Positions 1-7,952 of a stretch of 27,076 bases of DNA are shown here, in pieces. The DNA is taken from the NCBI GenBank assembly GCA_039029535.1, contig JBCCFW010000097.1, positions 1-27,076 on the forward strand. The letters run 5' to 3'. The translations under genes were made by a program, and so were the position numbers. The notes under the pieces were generated by a model. The model made no database searches. It saw only the letters and a list, made by a program, of their open reading frames with translations, and was not told the origin of the DNA. The first letter of the stretch is position 1, and each line of letters opens with the position of its first letter. Source of the stretch: JBCCFW01 sp039029535. Lineage in GTDB: Bacteria; Acidobacteriota; JBCCFW01.

Positions 1-2
1 TC

Positions 3-845
3 GCGAACTACTGGAGTTACAACGGCAGCCCTGGCACCGGGACGCCCCCGCGTCTCTACAACCAGATCGCCCGCTTGATCGCCATCCAGGAAGGCAACAC
101 CGAGGTCGAGAATGCTCGGCTCTTCGCGTTGATCAACCTGGGGCTCGGTGATGCCGGCATCAGCGCCTGGGACAGCAAGTACAACTACGAGTACTGGCGT
201 CCGATCCTGGGAATCCGTGAGGCACACACCGACGGCAACCGGCGCACGCGTCGCGACCCGTGGTGGCGACCGCTCGGTGGCTCGCGCAGCAACCCGTTCC
301 CGGGCGAGGGCAACTTCACGCCGCCCTTCCCCGCCTACACGTCGGGTCACGCGACCTTCGGCGCCGTGGTCATGAAGACCCTGGCGAACTTCTACCAGAC
401 TGACGACATCAGCTTCTCGTTCATCTCCGACGAGTGGAACGGCAGCACCCGGGATCAGTTCAACCGCGTCCGTCCGGTGGTGGAGCGCAGCTATGACAGC
501 CTCAGCTACGTGGCGGCGGAGAACGCGGCGAGCCGTGTCTATAACGGCGTCCACTGGCGCTTCGACGGCAGCGAGGGCGTTCGGGCTGGCAACGGCATCG
601 CGGACGAGCTCTTCGACAACCTGCTGCGGCCGGTGGGTGGCGGCGGTGCGACGTCGATCGAGAACGAGGACTTCGAGGATCAGATCGACGGCATTCTCGC
701 CGAGGGCGACTGTCTTCGTCGGTGCAGCGACTGGGGCTACCGCCCGCGCTTCTGCAAGCGCTGGTGCCGACGCGCCGGTCGTGGCGGTGGCAACGGCGGC
801 CACGGCCATGGTCACGGCGGCCACGGTCACGGCGGTCATCACTGA
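3..845 (+). CDS. Vanadium-dependent haloperoxidase (PAP2 superfamily), 5'-truncated by the window edge
   Basis: Vanadium haloperoxidases use bound vanadate and H2O2 to oxidise halides. The frame is open from base 3, so the true start lies upstream. All the active-site landmarks of the family are visible. A Lys (177-179) lies seven residues before an Arg (198-200) in KYNYEYWR. A Ser-Gly-His (342-350) sits in PAYTSGHATFG. An Arg (534-536) lies six residues before a His (552-554) in SRVYNGVHWRFD. These match the vanadate-binding Lys/Arg, the SGH with the catalytic His, and the Arg/His pair of the fungal chloroperoxidase. After the catalytic domain there is an unusual tail: a stretch with four Cys (about 711-765) and then a Gly/His repeat ending in GGHH. 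The tail could bind metal ions, but that is inference. The halide preference cannot be read from the sequence. Confidence 0.93.
   Translation, partial: ANYWSYNGSPGTGTPPRLYNQIARLIAIQEGNTEVENARLFALINLGLGDAGISAWDSKYNYEYWRPILGIREAHTDGNRRTRRDPWWRPLGGSRSNPFPGEGNFTPPFPAYTSGHATFGAVVMKTLANFYQTDDISFSFISDEWNGSTRDQFNRVRPVVERSYDSLSYVAAENAASRVYNGVHWRFDGSEGVRAGNGIADELFDNLLRPVGGGGATSIENEDFEDQIDGILAEGDCLRRCSDWGYRPRFCKRWCRRAGRGGGNGGHGHGHGGHGHGGHH
784..842 (+). repeat. Gly/His-rich repeat tail of the haloperoxidase
   Basis: A short tandem repeat of GGC/GGT, CAC and CAT codons encodes alternating Gly and His (GHGHGGHGHGGHH) right before the stop codon. The preceding 25 codons hold four Cys residues. Such His-rich tails often chelate transition metals; nothing here shows which metal, if any. 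Confidence 0.75.
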
Positions 846-903
846 GCCGATGATCACGACTCGGGCCGGGTCCCGATGACCGAGCCCTGAGGCCTGCACG
901 ATG

Positions 904-936
904 AAGGCCCCGGAGCACTGGCTCCGGGGCCTTTCT
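904..936 (+). terminator. Strong hairpin terminator between convergent genes
   Basis: A perfect 12-bp stem (904-915 with 922-933, AAGGCCCCGGAG / CTCCGGGGCCTT) closes a 6-nt loop. On the + strand it is followed by a short T-rich stretch (TTCTC). It lies 58 nt past the haloperoxidase stop and 40 nt before the stop of the convergent minus-strand gene, so it could end transcription from both sides. Confidence 0.8.
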
Positions 937-975
937 CGTCGTCGTCGTGCCGGCCGTCGATTCGGTCGAGAGCAG

Positions 976-3360
976 CTACTTCCCTGCCTCGGTCGGCGTC
1001 TCGAGCAGCCAGTGCCGCCGGACCGACCAGCCGAACCAGCGTCGGCCCTGGTGCCCGTCGTGAATCAGCCGACCCGCGGCATCGAAGGACTGACCGCCGT
1101 GGACACCACGCAGGCCGATCACGACCGGCCAGAAGAGAGCGACCTCCTCAGGCTCGCGCTTCGACACCAGCTGCTCCAGTCCGGTGATGAGCTCGTCTTG
1201 AGTCGATCCGTCGAGGAGCGACAGGAAGTAGATCGCCTGACGCCAAGCGAAGGCGCCGTTCTTCACGTCTCGTCGTGACTCGGTGTGTCGCCACTTCGGG
1301 AGTTGTCGCGTGACGAGCCAGCCGAAGATCCGTTCGACCAGCTCGCGTCCGTGCTCCCGCAAGGTTGGCTCGAGCTCGAGGGCACTCACCAACACCGCGA
1401 GATCGTGCGTGGTGAGAACCTGTGCCTGCTCGAGGACGATGCCGTTGGACGACACGCGACGGGTGTCCGGATCCCCGGCTTCACGGGACCGCTCACGGCA
1501 CAGCTCGAGGAAGGCCTCGAGGGTGTTGGCTCCTCGAGGAGTCGTCGGCGTGACTTGCTTGCGAGTGACTGGTGGCGGAAGGTCGTAGTAGCGAGCGTAG
1601 AGACTGCCCTCCATGCTGCGGTAGGTACGCTGTGCCGCGAATCGCCACTTGTTGGTGAAGGCCCCCATGAAGATGTCGGCGGCGATCTCTTCCACGAGGG
1701 GCAGCTTCATCCCGGCCCGCTCCGCGAGGGCTCCCAGCTCTCGGATGAGCCGGTTCGGCAGGAGCGCGTGCGGGAACGCGAGCAGGGTCGTGAGCGTGAC
1801 CTGTTCGAGCACGTCTCGCGTGGCCGCGCTCAGGTCGAGCGCATTGCTCCGACGTCGCTCCAGAGGCGGGAACCACGGGAGCTCCTCGAGCTGCACCTGA
1901 CGCTCGAGGTTGAGCAGCAGAAGGGACCGTCGTCGTCGGAAGGCCTCGTGCAGCTGCTGGCAGAGCGTCGTGAGACCCGGGTCGTCGAAGCCGGTTGCCA
2001 TGGCATGCGAGGTCAGCTGGGGAAGAACGCGAGCCAGGGTCTCGCTCGAGGTGATGATGCCTCGTTCGAGCAGCTCTTCCATCGGTGCTTCGAGTGCTCG
2101 TCGTGTCTTGGCCACGAGCGCCTCGGGCAGCTCGGTGCCCTCGGCGATTCGCTCGCTCTCGTCCGGTCGGATGGTGGCCTCGATCGTCGCGGGCTCGGTG
2201 ACGCCGCCCGTCTCGGGGAAGACGCTGAGACGTCGGTTCAGCACCTCGGCGAAGGCCGACAGGCCCGGTAGGGCCGCGATGGCGGCCTGGGTCGCACGCA
2301 GGTTCTGTCGCTGCTCGGACTCCGGGCCCCCGTGACGCGTGAGCGTGTTCGCCAGCGTCCGTCGGAGGAGACCCACGTCGCGTCCGTCGAGCTTTCGGCT
2401 GTCGTGCGGACAGCGCTCGAGGGCTTCACGGAGACGCGTGAAGTTGCTCCGAGGATGACGGTGCTTGCCGCACAGCGAGTGCTCGCGCCGGGCACGTCGA
2501 TAGTCATCGAGCCAGGCGAGGCGCAGGGCGGACCAGTCCTCTGGCCAGCGGCGACAGGGCCAGCCACCGATGACGATGGGTTGTCCGTCGCTGCGACGCA
2601 GGAGCGAGCCCTCGGCGTCCCGCTCGAGCTGAGGCAAGTCGTCCTCGACCGTCTCGGACCAGAGCTCGACCAGGCGATCGAAGAGTGGGTTCCAGGTAGT
2701 GAGCGCCTCGCGCATCGCTTGGACGTCGTCCGAGTCGGTGACCCTTTCCAGCGACGAGCGCACCTGGCCCACTGTCCGCACCACGATGGTGGGCTCGGCC
2801 GGACGCGGCGAGTCGAGGACAGTCGGGTAGAAGCGCAGTCGGTGCATGAGCGGACGCAGCGTGGCCACCAACTCGAGCGCCTCGTCCGCGTGGTCGTTGG
2901 CGAGTAGCCAGGTGACGACCAGCAGCGCACCCTCCTCGGGCAGGCCGAGACGGTAACGTCGCTCAGCGAGGACGCTGGCGAGCTCTCGCTGCCCTTCCTC
3001 CCCGAGGTACCAGAGGTTGAGCCGCTCCCGATCGGTCGAGCCCGGCACCGAGCGCGGCAGGCTCGCCAGGAGCTCCTGCTCGTGCTGCTCGAGGGGGGCC
3101 TCGGCCAGGTAGCGACCGGTCGCGAAGCCACCCCGAGCGACCTCGAGCGTGACCCAGGCCGGCGTGTCGGACAGCGGCGTGCGGCTGCCGACCGTCAGCT
3201 TGCCGGTCTGCATCGAGTGGATGATGTCCCGCCAGCGCTCGGCTCGCTCGCGAGCACGGCGACGCGTGTCCGGGTCGGGATGATGGGCCGCCGTGTCGCA
3301 GGCCCGCAGCCACTGACCGAGCGCGAAGCCCGGATTGGCAGAGTGCATGTCTCGAGACAT
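976..3360 (-). CDS. Unrecognised 794-aa protein directly downstream of two tRNA genes
   Basis: I cannot assign a function. The ATG at 3360 is chosen because GGAGGGA sits six bases upstream; a GTG at 3375 in the same frame is the alternative. The protein is soluble-looking and rich in Arg, Glu and Leu, with no signal peptide or transmembrane segment. Motif-like stretches are GSRTPL..PAWVTLEVARGGFATG (about residues 58-82), ADIFMGAFTNKW followed by EGSLYARYYDLP (about 555-590), and NGIVLEQAQVLTTHDLAVLV (about 638-657). I recall similar phrases in unannotated actinobacterial proteins but cannot verify this. The start lies only about 20 nt from the 3' end of the tRNA-Cys-like gene, so it is probably co-transcribed with the tRNAs. 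It ends convergently with the haloperoxidase. Coding bias is typical of the window. Confidence 0.85.
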   Translation of the reverse strand: MSRDMHSANPGFALGQWLRACDTAAHHPDPDTRRRARERAERWRDIIHSMQTGKLTVGSRTPLSDTPAWVTLEVARGGFATGRYLAEAPLEQHEQELLASLPRSVPGSTDRERLNLWYLGEEGQRELASVLAERRYRLGLPEEGALLVVTWLLANDHADEALELVATLRPLMHRLRFYPTVLDSPRPAEPTIVVRTVGQVRSSLERVTDSDDVQAMREALTTWNPLFDRLVELWSETVEDDLPQLERDAEGSLLRRSDGQPIVIGGWPCRRWPEDWSALRLAWLDDYRRARREHSLCGKHRHPRSNFTRLREALERCPHDSRKLDGRDVGLLRRTLANTLTRHGGPESEQRQNLRATQAAIAALPGLSAFAEVLNRRLSVFPETGGVTEPATIEATIRPDESERIAEGTELPEALVAKTRRALEAPMEELLERGIITSSETLARVLPQLTSHAMATGFDDPGLTTLCQQLHEAFRRRRSLLLLNLERQVQLEELPWFPPLERRRSNALDLSAATRDVLEQVTLTTLLAFPHALLPNRLIRELGALAERAGMKLPLVEEIAADIFMGAFTNKWRFAAQRTYRSMEGSLYARYYDLPPPVTRKQVTPTTPRGANTLEAFLELCRERSREAGDPDTRRVSSNGIVLEQAQVLTTHDLAVLVSALELEPTLREHGRELVERIFGWLVTRQLPKWRHTESRRDVKNGAFAWRQAIYFLSLLDGSTQDELITGLEQLVSKREPEEVALFWPVVIGLRGVHGGQSFDAAGRLIHDGHQGRRWFGWSVRRHWLLETPTEAGK

Positions 3361-3385
3361 CGTGGCTCCCTCCACGAAGAAGTAG

Positions 3386-3457
3386 ACCTGGGGGCGGGAC
3401 TCGAACCCGCACCCTCTGGAGTGCAGTCCAGTGCTCTCGCGATTGAGCTACCCCAGG
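3386..3457 (-). tRNA. tRNA-Cys(GCA)-like gene with a 6-nt anticodon loop
   Basis: Reading the minus strand from 3457, the cloverleaf has a 7-bp acceptor (CCTGGGG/CCCCAGG), U8-A9, a D arm GCTC/GAGC, a 5-bp anticodon stem CTGGA/TCCAG, a 5-nt variable loop and a T arm GCGGG-TTCGAGT-CCCGC. The discriminator is U73. The anticodon loop is CTGCAC, six nucleotides instead of seven, reading GCA (Cys) after U33 with one base missing on the 3' side. U73 and GCA agree with Cys identity. No CCA is encoded; the next bases are CTA. The order tRNA-Gly(GCC) then tRNA-Cys(GCA) is known from E. coli glyW-cysT. It may be a functional odd tRNA, a decaying copy, or a sequencing error of one base. Confidence 0.7.
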
Positions 3458-3465
3458 TCAGGGGG

Positions 3466-3540
3466 TGGACCTGGAGGCAGGAGTCGAACCTGCGCCTACC
3501 GGAATGGCAGTCCGGAGCTCTACCGCTGAACTACTCCAGG
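3466..3540 (-). tRNA. tRNA-Gly(GCC)
   Basis: The minus strand folds into a normal cloverleaf: acceptor CCTGGAG/CTCCAGG, U8-A9, D arm GTTC/GAGC, anticodon stem CCGGA/TCCGG around the 7-nt loop CTGCCAT (anticodon GCC), a 5-nt variable loop, and T arm GCAGG-TTCGACT-CCTGC. The discriminator is U73, as usual for bacterial tRNA-Gly, and CCA is encoded (3466-3468). It lies eight bases upstream of the tRNA-Cys-like gene in the same orientation, so one tandem transcript is likely. Confidence 0.95.
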
Positions 3541-3619
3541 TCGGATGGTCGGCGGGAGCACGGACGTTGGCCAGCATCTCCCTCCGACTGCGAGACTAGC
3601 ATGCGCTCGCAAGCCGTGC

Positions 3620-4093
3620 TCAGCGGCGGCGTGTCGTCTTCTTGGACTGTGTCTTCGATGCCTTCTTCTTCGAAGCGGTCGGGCTCCGGTCCTTCACCCG
3701 ATACACGAAGCGCAGCCCGGACCAGGTCTCGTCCACGGCGCAGATCTTGTTGTCGACGAGGCCGATGGCCAGCCCGAGTCGACGCACGTCGGCCTCGGTG
3801 AGGTCTTCTTGTAGCCCCGAGCTCTTCTTTGGCCAGGCGATCCACAGCCCGCCGTTCTCGACGAGCCGCCCCTTCAGCTTGACGAGGTCACGCTCGAAGC
3901 CAGCCAACCTGCGATGGAACGACACGATGACGTCGAAGGGGCGAGTCCCACGCAGCGAGGTCGTCAGCGACACCCCGACTGGGAGCGCGCCGAGCGTCGT
4001 CGAGAAGTCGTCCGGCGCGCGGAGGGCCACGACGCGGTGCCCTTCCTTGATGCCGAGCTTCTTCGGCAGCGGTGTTCCCGAGTATCCAGCCAT
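3620..4093 (-). CDS. DUF3052-family protein with a basic Lys/Arg tail
   Basis: A small soluble protein of 157 aa. The start YSGTPLPKKLGIKEG followed by VALRAPDDF, then FHRR, and GGLWIAWPKKSSG...DLTEADVRRLGLAIGLVDNKICAVDETWSGLRFVYR, is the layout I know from the DUF3052 family, whose function is not established. The last 23 residues are mostly Lys, Ser, Thr and Arg (SKKKASKTQSKK), a disordered basic tail that could touch nucleic acid; that is inference. GGAGGT stands seven bases before the ATG at 4093. The gene follows the double-XRE gene by only about 35 nt and precedes the tRNA pair by about 80 nt on the same strand, so it may belong to one long transcription unit. Confidence 0.88.
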   Translation of the reverse strand: MAGYSGTPLPKKLGIKEGHRVVALRAPDDFSTTLGALPVGVSLTTSLRGTRPFDVIVSFHRRLAGFERDLVKLKGRLVENGGLWIAWPKKSSGLQEDLTEADVRRLGLAIGLVDNKICAVDETWSGLRFVYRVKDRSPTASKKKASKTQSKKTTRRR

Positions 4094-4128
4094 GCTGAGG
4101 ACCTCCGAGCCGGCATCATGATGCTTGC

Positions 4129-5946
4129 TCAGGCCGGACGCCAGGACACGCCGTACTGATAGCCGATCAGCGGTCGGTGCACGTCGAGCACGATGCGATG
4201 CCTCGAGCGCTCGCGTCGCAGGCGGATCCGCTCGGCAGCGAGCTGCGGTCGGGTGGAGCCCATCGACGCCACGGGCACGGCGGAGAAGGGGAACACGTGA
4301 TGACGGATGTCGTCCGGCCAGGCCGGTGGCTCGATGATGAGCTGAAGCCGACGTGTCGGCAGGTTCACGGCGAAGATCGTGCCCTGCAGGCCCGACAGTG
4401 GTCGCGATTCAGGATCGTCGATGCGGGTGAAGACCGGGCCGGCCTCGTAGCGGCGGGTGTAGCTGATTCCCTCGAGCGCGATGCTCCGGTTCAGCAACAG
4501 CAGGGCGTGGGCCCGGCCGTCGGGTCCGTGCACGATGCGCGTGCGCAGGTTCTCGTTGTCGCTCTCCAGCTCGATGAGCTCGGCGCTGCCGGCACGCTGC
4601 ACGCCGCGCTGCAGCCCGATGCGGAGGCACAGCTCGTCGCCGAGAACACGGAAGGCCTGGAGCGACCGCGTCGCCAGCTCGATCGTGGGCTCGCCGTCGT
4701 CTCCCACGCGAAGGGTCTTCGTCGCCGCGGCAACCTCGATGCCCACGAGGTCGCGCTGATGCTTCCAGGTCGTCGCGGCGTCGGTGTCGATGGGCGGTGA
4801 CGACGGTGAGAGCAGGAGCTGGGGGGCGAGCACCGGGAACGACTCGAGGTACTTCATGAGCGTGGAGTGCCGGACGTCGCGACCGTTCTCCGCCGCGTTG
4901 ACGGTCACCTGCGAGATGCCGAGCTGACGAGCGAGAGCGCGTTGCGAGAGACCGGCCTGCTCGCGCAGGCGCGCGAGGATTTCGCCCCGGGTGGGTTGCC
5001 CGCCCGACCAGAGGCCCACGGAGCGGACCGCCCGCTGCACCGCCGGAGTGACGCCGTCGGAACCTTCGACCGGACAACCGATGGCGTAGGTCAGCCCGAG
5101 GATGGGCCGTCGGATGACGACCCCGATGCGCGCGTTCTCGGGATCGATGTCGAAGCGGACCTCGGTGGGGTGGAGCAGGGGCATGAGGTCGGGAGCGTCG
5201 GTGCTCGGGAGCACGCCCTCCGGCCAGGCGAGACAACGTGCCTGCTCGATGGGGAAGTCGTCCTCGAGCGCGACGCTCAGCTCCAGGGTCTCGGCGGGGG
5301 TGGTCACGTGCGTGCCACCGCCGACCAGCCCCAGGCGCTCGCGCATGCTCTCCGAGATCTCGTCGTGACCCGTCACGCCCGAGCCGAAGTCGCAGTGATA
5401 GCTCGCGCGCCAACCCTGCCCGTTCTCCCTCGACTCGAAGCGATGGACCATCCCGTCCTCGGTCAGCTCGAAGCGGGGTGCGAAGTCGTCGCCGGCGAGC
5501 ACGCCACGCACGATGCTGCGACGACCGATGCAGGCCGCGCTGAGCACGGCGAGCAAGCCCGGGGGATCGGGAGCTCCCTCGGGCACGGGACGGAGCTGCA
5601 ACTGAGCGAGCTCGCCCCGGAAACCGTCGTCCAATCTCAGCGCGACGCGCAGCGTCTCGGCGACGAAGCCATGGCCGTCACGGAGCAAGGCCCACGACGA
5701 GGGACAGGACGGAGGTGCGTGCAGCACGCATTGGGGAAAGAGGTCGGTGGCCAGGAGACCGGGCAGGCCGGCCATGAGCTGCTCGAGCGTGGAGGCGCGT
5801 GCGTCTTCCCCGCGCTCCACCTTGGCCACCGTCGACGGTGCCACGTCGAGACGAGCGGCGAGCTGACGTTGGCTCAGTCCCATTCGCTCGCGAGCGCTGC
5901 GCACGACGTCGGCCAGGGAGAATCCCCCGGGAGGTGCCTCGGTCAC
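4129..5946 (-). CDS. Double XRE helix-turn-helix protein with duplicated sensor-like halves
   Basis: A 605-aa protein with two Cro/C1-type helix-turn-helix domains: residues about 9-65 (ARERMGLSQRQLAARLDVAPSTV) and about 320-375 (LREQAGLSQRALARQLGISQVTV). Each is followed by some 200 residues with no family I recognise. The two tails resemble each other: both have AWP(E/D) some 35-55 residues before an end segment, RIGVVIRRPILGLTYAIG in the first and RIVLDVHRPLIGYQYGVSW in the second. The protein is thus an internal duplication of [XRE + beta-rich domain], perhaps a ligand-controlled DNA-binding protein acting as a pseudo-dimer. The GTG at 5946 is my choice because the first HTH begins soon after it. 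A GTG at 6012 would add 22 residues; neither has a good ribosome site. It probably regulates its own cluster. Confidence 0.85.
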   Translation of the reverse strand: MTEAPPGGFSLADVVRSARERMGLSQRQLAARLDVAPSTVAKVERGEDARASTLEQLMAGLPGLLATDLFPQCVLHAPPSCPSSWALLRDGHGFVAETLRVALRLDDGFRGELAQLQLRPVPEGAPDPPGLLAVLSAACIGRRSIVRGVLAGDDFAPRFELTEDGMVHRFESRENGQGWRASYHCDFGSGVTGHDEISESMRERLGLVGGGTHVTTPAETLELSVALEDDFPIEQARCLAWPEGVLPSTDAPDLMPLLHPTEVRFDIDPENARIGVVIRRPILGLTYAIGCPVEGSDGVTPAVQRAVRSVGLWSGGQPTRGEILARLREQAGLSQRALARQLGISQVTVNAAENGRDVRHSTLMKYLESFPVLAPQLLLSPSSPPIDTDAATTWKHQRDLVGIEVAAATKTLRVGDDGEPTIELATRSLQAFRVLGDELCLRIGLQRGVQRAGSAELIELESDNENLRTRIVHGPDGRAHALLLLNRSIALEGISYTRRYEAGPVFTRIDDPESRPLSGLQGTIFAVNLPTRRLQLIIEPPAWPDDIRHHVFPFSAVPVASMGSTRPQLAAERIRLRRERSRHRIVLDVHRPLIGYQYGVSWRPA

Positions 5947-6076
5947 TCGCTGCCCCCGTCTCGACGGCCACGTCTCGACGTGCAACCGCGACACGAAACC
6001 AGCGTGACTCACGAATCATCGAGCCTACCACCCCGGTCATGCCGCACGTCGACGACGCACGTGTTCAGTTACATGG

Positions 6077-7162
6077 TCACGACGACTCTCCGTGCGTGGG
6101 TGCGGCACGCACGTCGAGAGGTTGGAGGCGCGGGTTCGCGGACTCGTCGTCCACTTCCACGAGCAAGGGGCCGGGCTCGAGACGACGGGTCGAGATGCCG
6201 ATGTCGTGCGGGAGCGTCCGGGAGTCCTGCTCGGAGCTGTCCTCGCCGATGCCGCCGAGAAGCAAGATGAAGGTGCGTCGCGGCTCGGCATCTTCAGGAG
6301 CATGAGCGAGCGACACCAGCGCCGTGCGCTCAGCGGTGGGCTGAAGCCACAGCAGCACGGGGTCGTCGGGTTCGTTCAGGTCGCGACAGGCTCGGATGAT
6401 GAGGTTGTCCTCGCCGGCCACGCTGAGCATGACACGACGGTCGAGATAGACCTCCTGAGGAGGACGCTCGTCGACGGGAGCTGCAGGGCTGTCGGTGTCC
6501 TCGTCCTCGCCACGCTCGACGACCCAGGTCAGGCAACGACGACAAGCCAGTCGCTGCTGGGCGTTCATCCGATTCCAGTGGTCGAGCACGAGCGGTGGGC
6601 CTCTCAGGGACGACCCCCGTCGCTCTGGTCGAGAGACCCCCAGCACGAGCAGGGCTGCCTCGCTCCAGCCGGCCCAGGACGACGCCAGGCTGCGGGTCTC
6701 GGGCTCGCGAATCGTGTCGACGATGAGGCTGAGCCGCGAGGAGTCACCGCTGGGACCGAAGCGCACGGCGTGCGAGTCCTCGAGTGACTCGAGCTCCGCT
6801 CGCCAGGTCCATGCAGGAGGGAGACCGAAACGATGTCGGAGGTCACTCCCGGTCGTCTCGACCAGGCTGCGCCCGAGGTGCAGCACGCCGATGGTCACCG
6901 AGACGTCGGCCTCGGGGTCGAGCGTGACCTCGGTGAAGCAGTTCCCGTGCGCGGTTCGGTGGAGCGGCGAGTAGCGGATGGAATCGCGAGTCTTGCCCCG
7001 CCGATCGCGCGTGAGCACGAGAGCCAGCCGACGCTCGTCGTCGGGGCCGTCCTCGGGCCTGAGCCACACGCGGGGGCGATGGCGACTGCCGCCCAGGACC
7101 GGGCCGGCGACGGGAGCCTCGACCCGCGTGCTCGGGACCAGGCGAGCGCGCGCCTCAGACAT
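6077..7162 (-). CDS. Unrecognised 361-aa protein, translationally coupled to the upstream gene
   Basis: No family recognised. The start ATG at 7162 overlaps the stop of the preceding gene by eight bases (ATGTCTGA), a clear sign of coupled translation in one operon. The same frame stays open further upstream, but that part is Ser/Arg/Pro-rich and lies antisense in character within the neighbour, so it is not used. The protein has no signal peptide or membrane helix. Visible features are a Cys pair (LACRRCLTW, about residue 215), an acidic linker GEDEDTD right after it, and a hydrophobic strand FILLLGGIGEDSS near the C-terminus. Its position between the 7155 gene and the double-XRE gene suggests that the three work together. 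Confidence 0.8.
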   Translation of the reverse strand: MSEARARLVPSTRVEAPVAGPVLGGSRHRPRVWLRPEDGPDDERRLALVLTRDRRGKTRDSIRYSPLHRTAHGNCFTEVTLDPEADVSVTIGVLHLGRSLVETTGSDLRHRFGLPPAWTWRAELESLEDSHAVRFGPSGDSSRLSLIVDTIREPETRSLASSWAGWSEAALLVLGVSRPERRGSSLRGPPLVLDHWNRMNAQQRLACRRCLTWVVERGEDEDTDSPAAPVDERPPQEVYLDRRVMLSVAGEDNLIIRACRDLNEPDDPVLLWLQPTAERTALVSLAHAPEDAEPRRTFILLLGGIGEDSSEQDSRTLPHDIGISTRRLEPGPLLVEVDDESANPRLQPLDVRAAPTHGESS

Positions 7163-7952
7163 GACCCATGAGACCGGCGTTGATGGTGGAGACCGAGCTG
7201 CGACCGACGACGTGGACGCGGGTCGGCGCGTGACGCCACGGCGCTTCCTGGCACACGGCCTCGACCTCGTCGGCCTCCCGCATGCGGTAGGGCTCGTCGC
7301 GCTCGACGGGGATGAGCAGCTCGCAGAGCTCGGGACCGAGACGCTGTCCGAGCCGACGACGACAGTCACGAGCCGGGAGCCTCGCCCCGCGCCCCACGTC
7401 GACGTCGGTGTCCTTGCCCAGCCGCATGCCTCGCTGTCCGGCGAGCGTGAAGAGGAAGTTCCGCTCGGGCGGGCCGAGTCGGATCCCACGACCGTCGATC
7501 TCGACCGATTCCCACAAGCGGATGGCGACCTCGCGCTGACGGGCCGTGGCGACCGAGGCGGTGGCGCGGAGCTGTTGGGCGATGCGATCGAGCATGAGAT
7601 GAACGACGGGTGATCCGAAGCCTCGGTAGACGTAGGGGGTGAAGGTCGTCGCCCAGCGGACGTGGGCCTCGTCGACTTCGTCGGCGAGAAAGACCGCCGC
7701 CTCGACGAGCTGCTGGGTGACCAGCTCTTCCACCAGGGCGAGGCGACTGCTGGCCGTGGCGCCGGAGGCGGTGAAGACGACGACGCGGGGTGAGCCGGGG
7801 CTGGCGCCGCGGTCCAAGGCCTCGCGCGACAGCGGCAGGACGGACCAACCGTCCTTTCTCAGCCGCGCTGCGAACCCCTCGTCCAGCTCCGGGTCGAGGC
7901 ACGCCTGTGGCGTGAACGCCTCTCCCCCCGGAGCACTCCCCGGTCCCCACAT
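7155..7952 (-). CDS. Unrecognised protein, first gene of the minus-strand cluster
   Basis: No function recognised. The ATG at 7952 is preferred because GAGGTG lies six bases upstream. An ATG at 8042 would add 30 residues with less typical codon use, and the frame is open even further. With the 7952 start the protein has 265 aa, soluble, beginning MWGPGSAPGG. A central helical part (VVHLMLDRIAQQLRATASVATARQREVAIRLWE) is followed by GRGIRLGPPERNFLFTLAG and an Arg-rich stretch LPARDCRRRLGQRLG. That last stretch could touch nucleic acid, but it is not a motif I know. Its end overlaps the start of the next gene by eight bases. It is divergent from the small secreted protein at 8279. Confidence 0.72.
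   Translation of the reverse strand: MWGPGSAPGGEAFTPQACLDPELDEGFAARLRKDGWSVLPLSREALDRGASPGSPRVVVFTASGATASSRLALVEELVTQQLVEAAVFLADEVDEAHVRWATTFTPYVYRGFGSPVVHLMLDRIAQQLRATASVATARQREVAIRLWESVEIDGRGIRLGPPERNFLFTLAGQRGMRLGKDTDVDVGRGARLPARDCRRRLGQRLGPELCELLIPVERDEPYRMREADEVEAVCQEAPWRHAPTRVHVVGRSSVSTINAGLMGHV

Noticed and set aside
1285..2271. Plus-strand open frame across the 794-aa gene
   Set aside because: Mirror of the minus-strand gene, with no ribosome site and no recognisable domain.
4867..6270. 467-codon plus-strand open frame opposite the double-XRE gene
   Set aside because: The minus strand carries two clear HTH domains; the plus frame shows only shadow composition.
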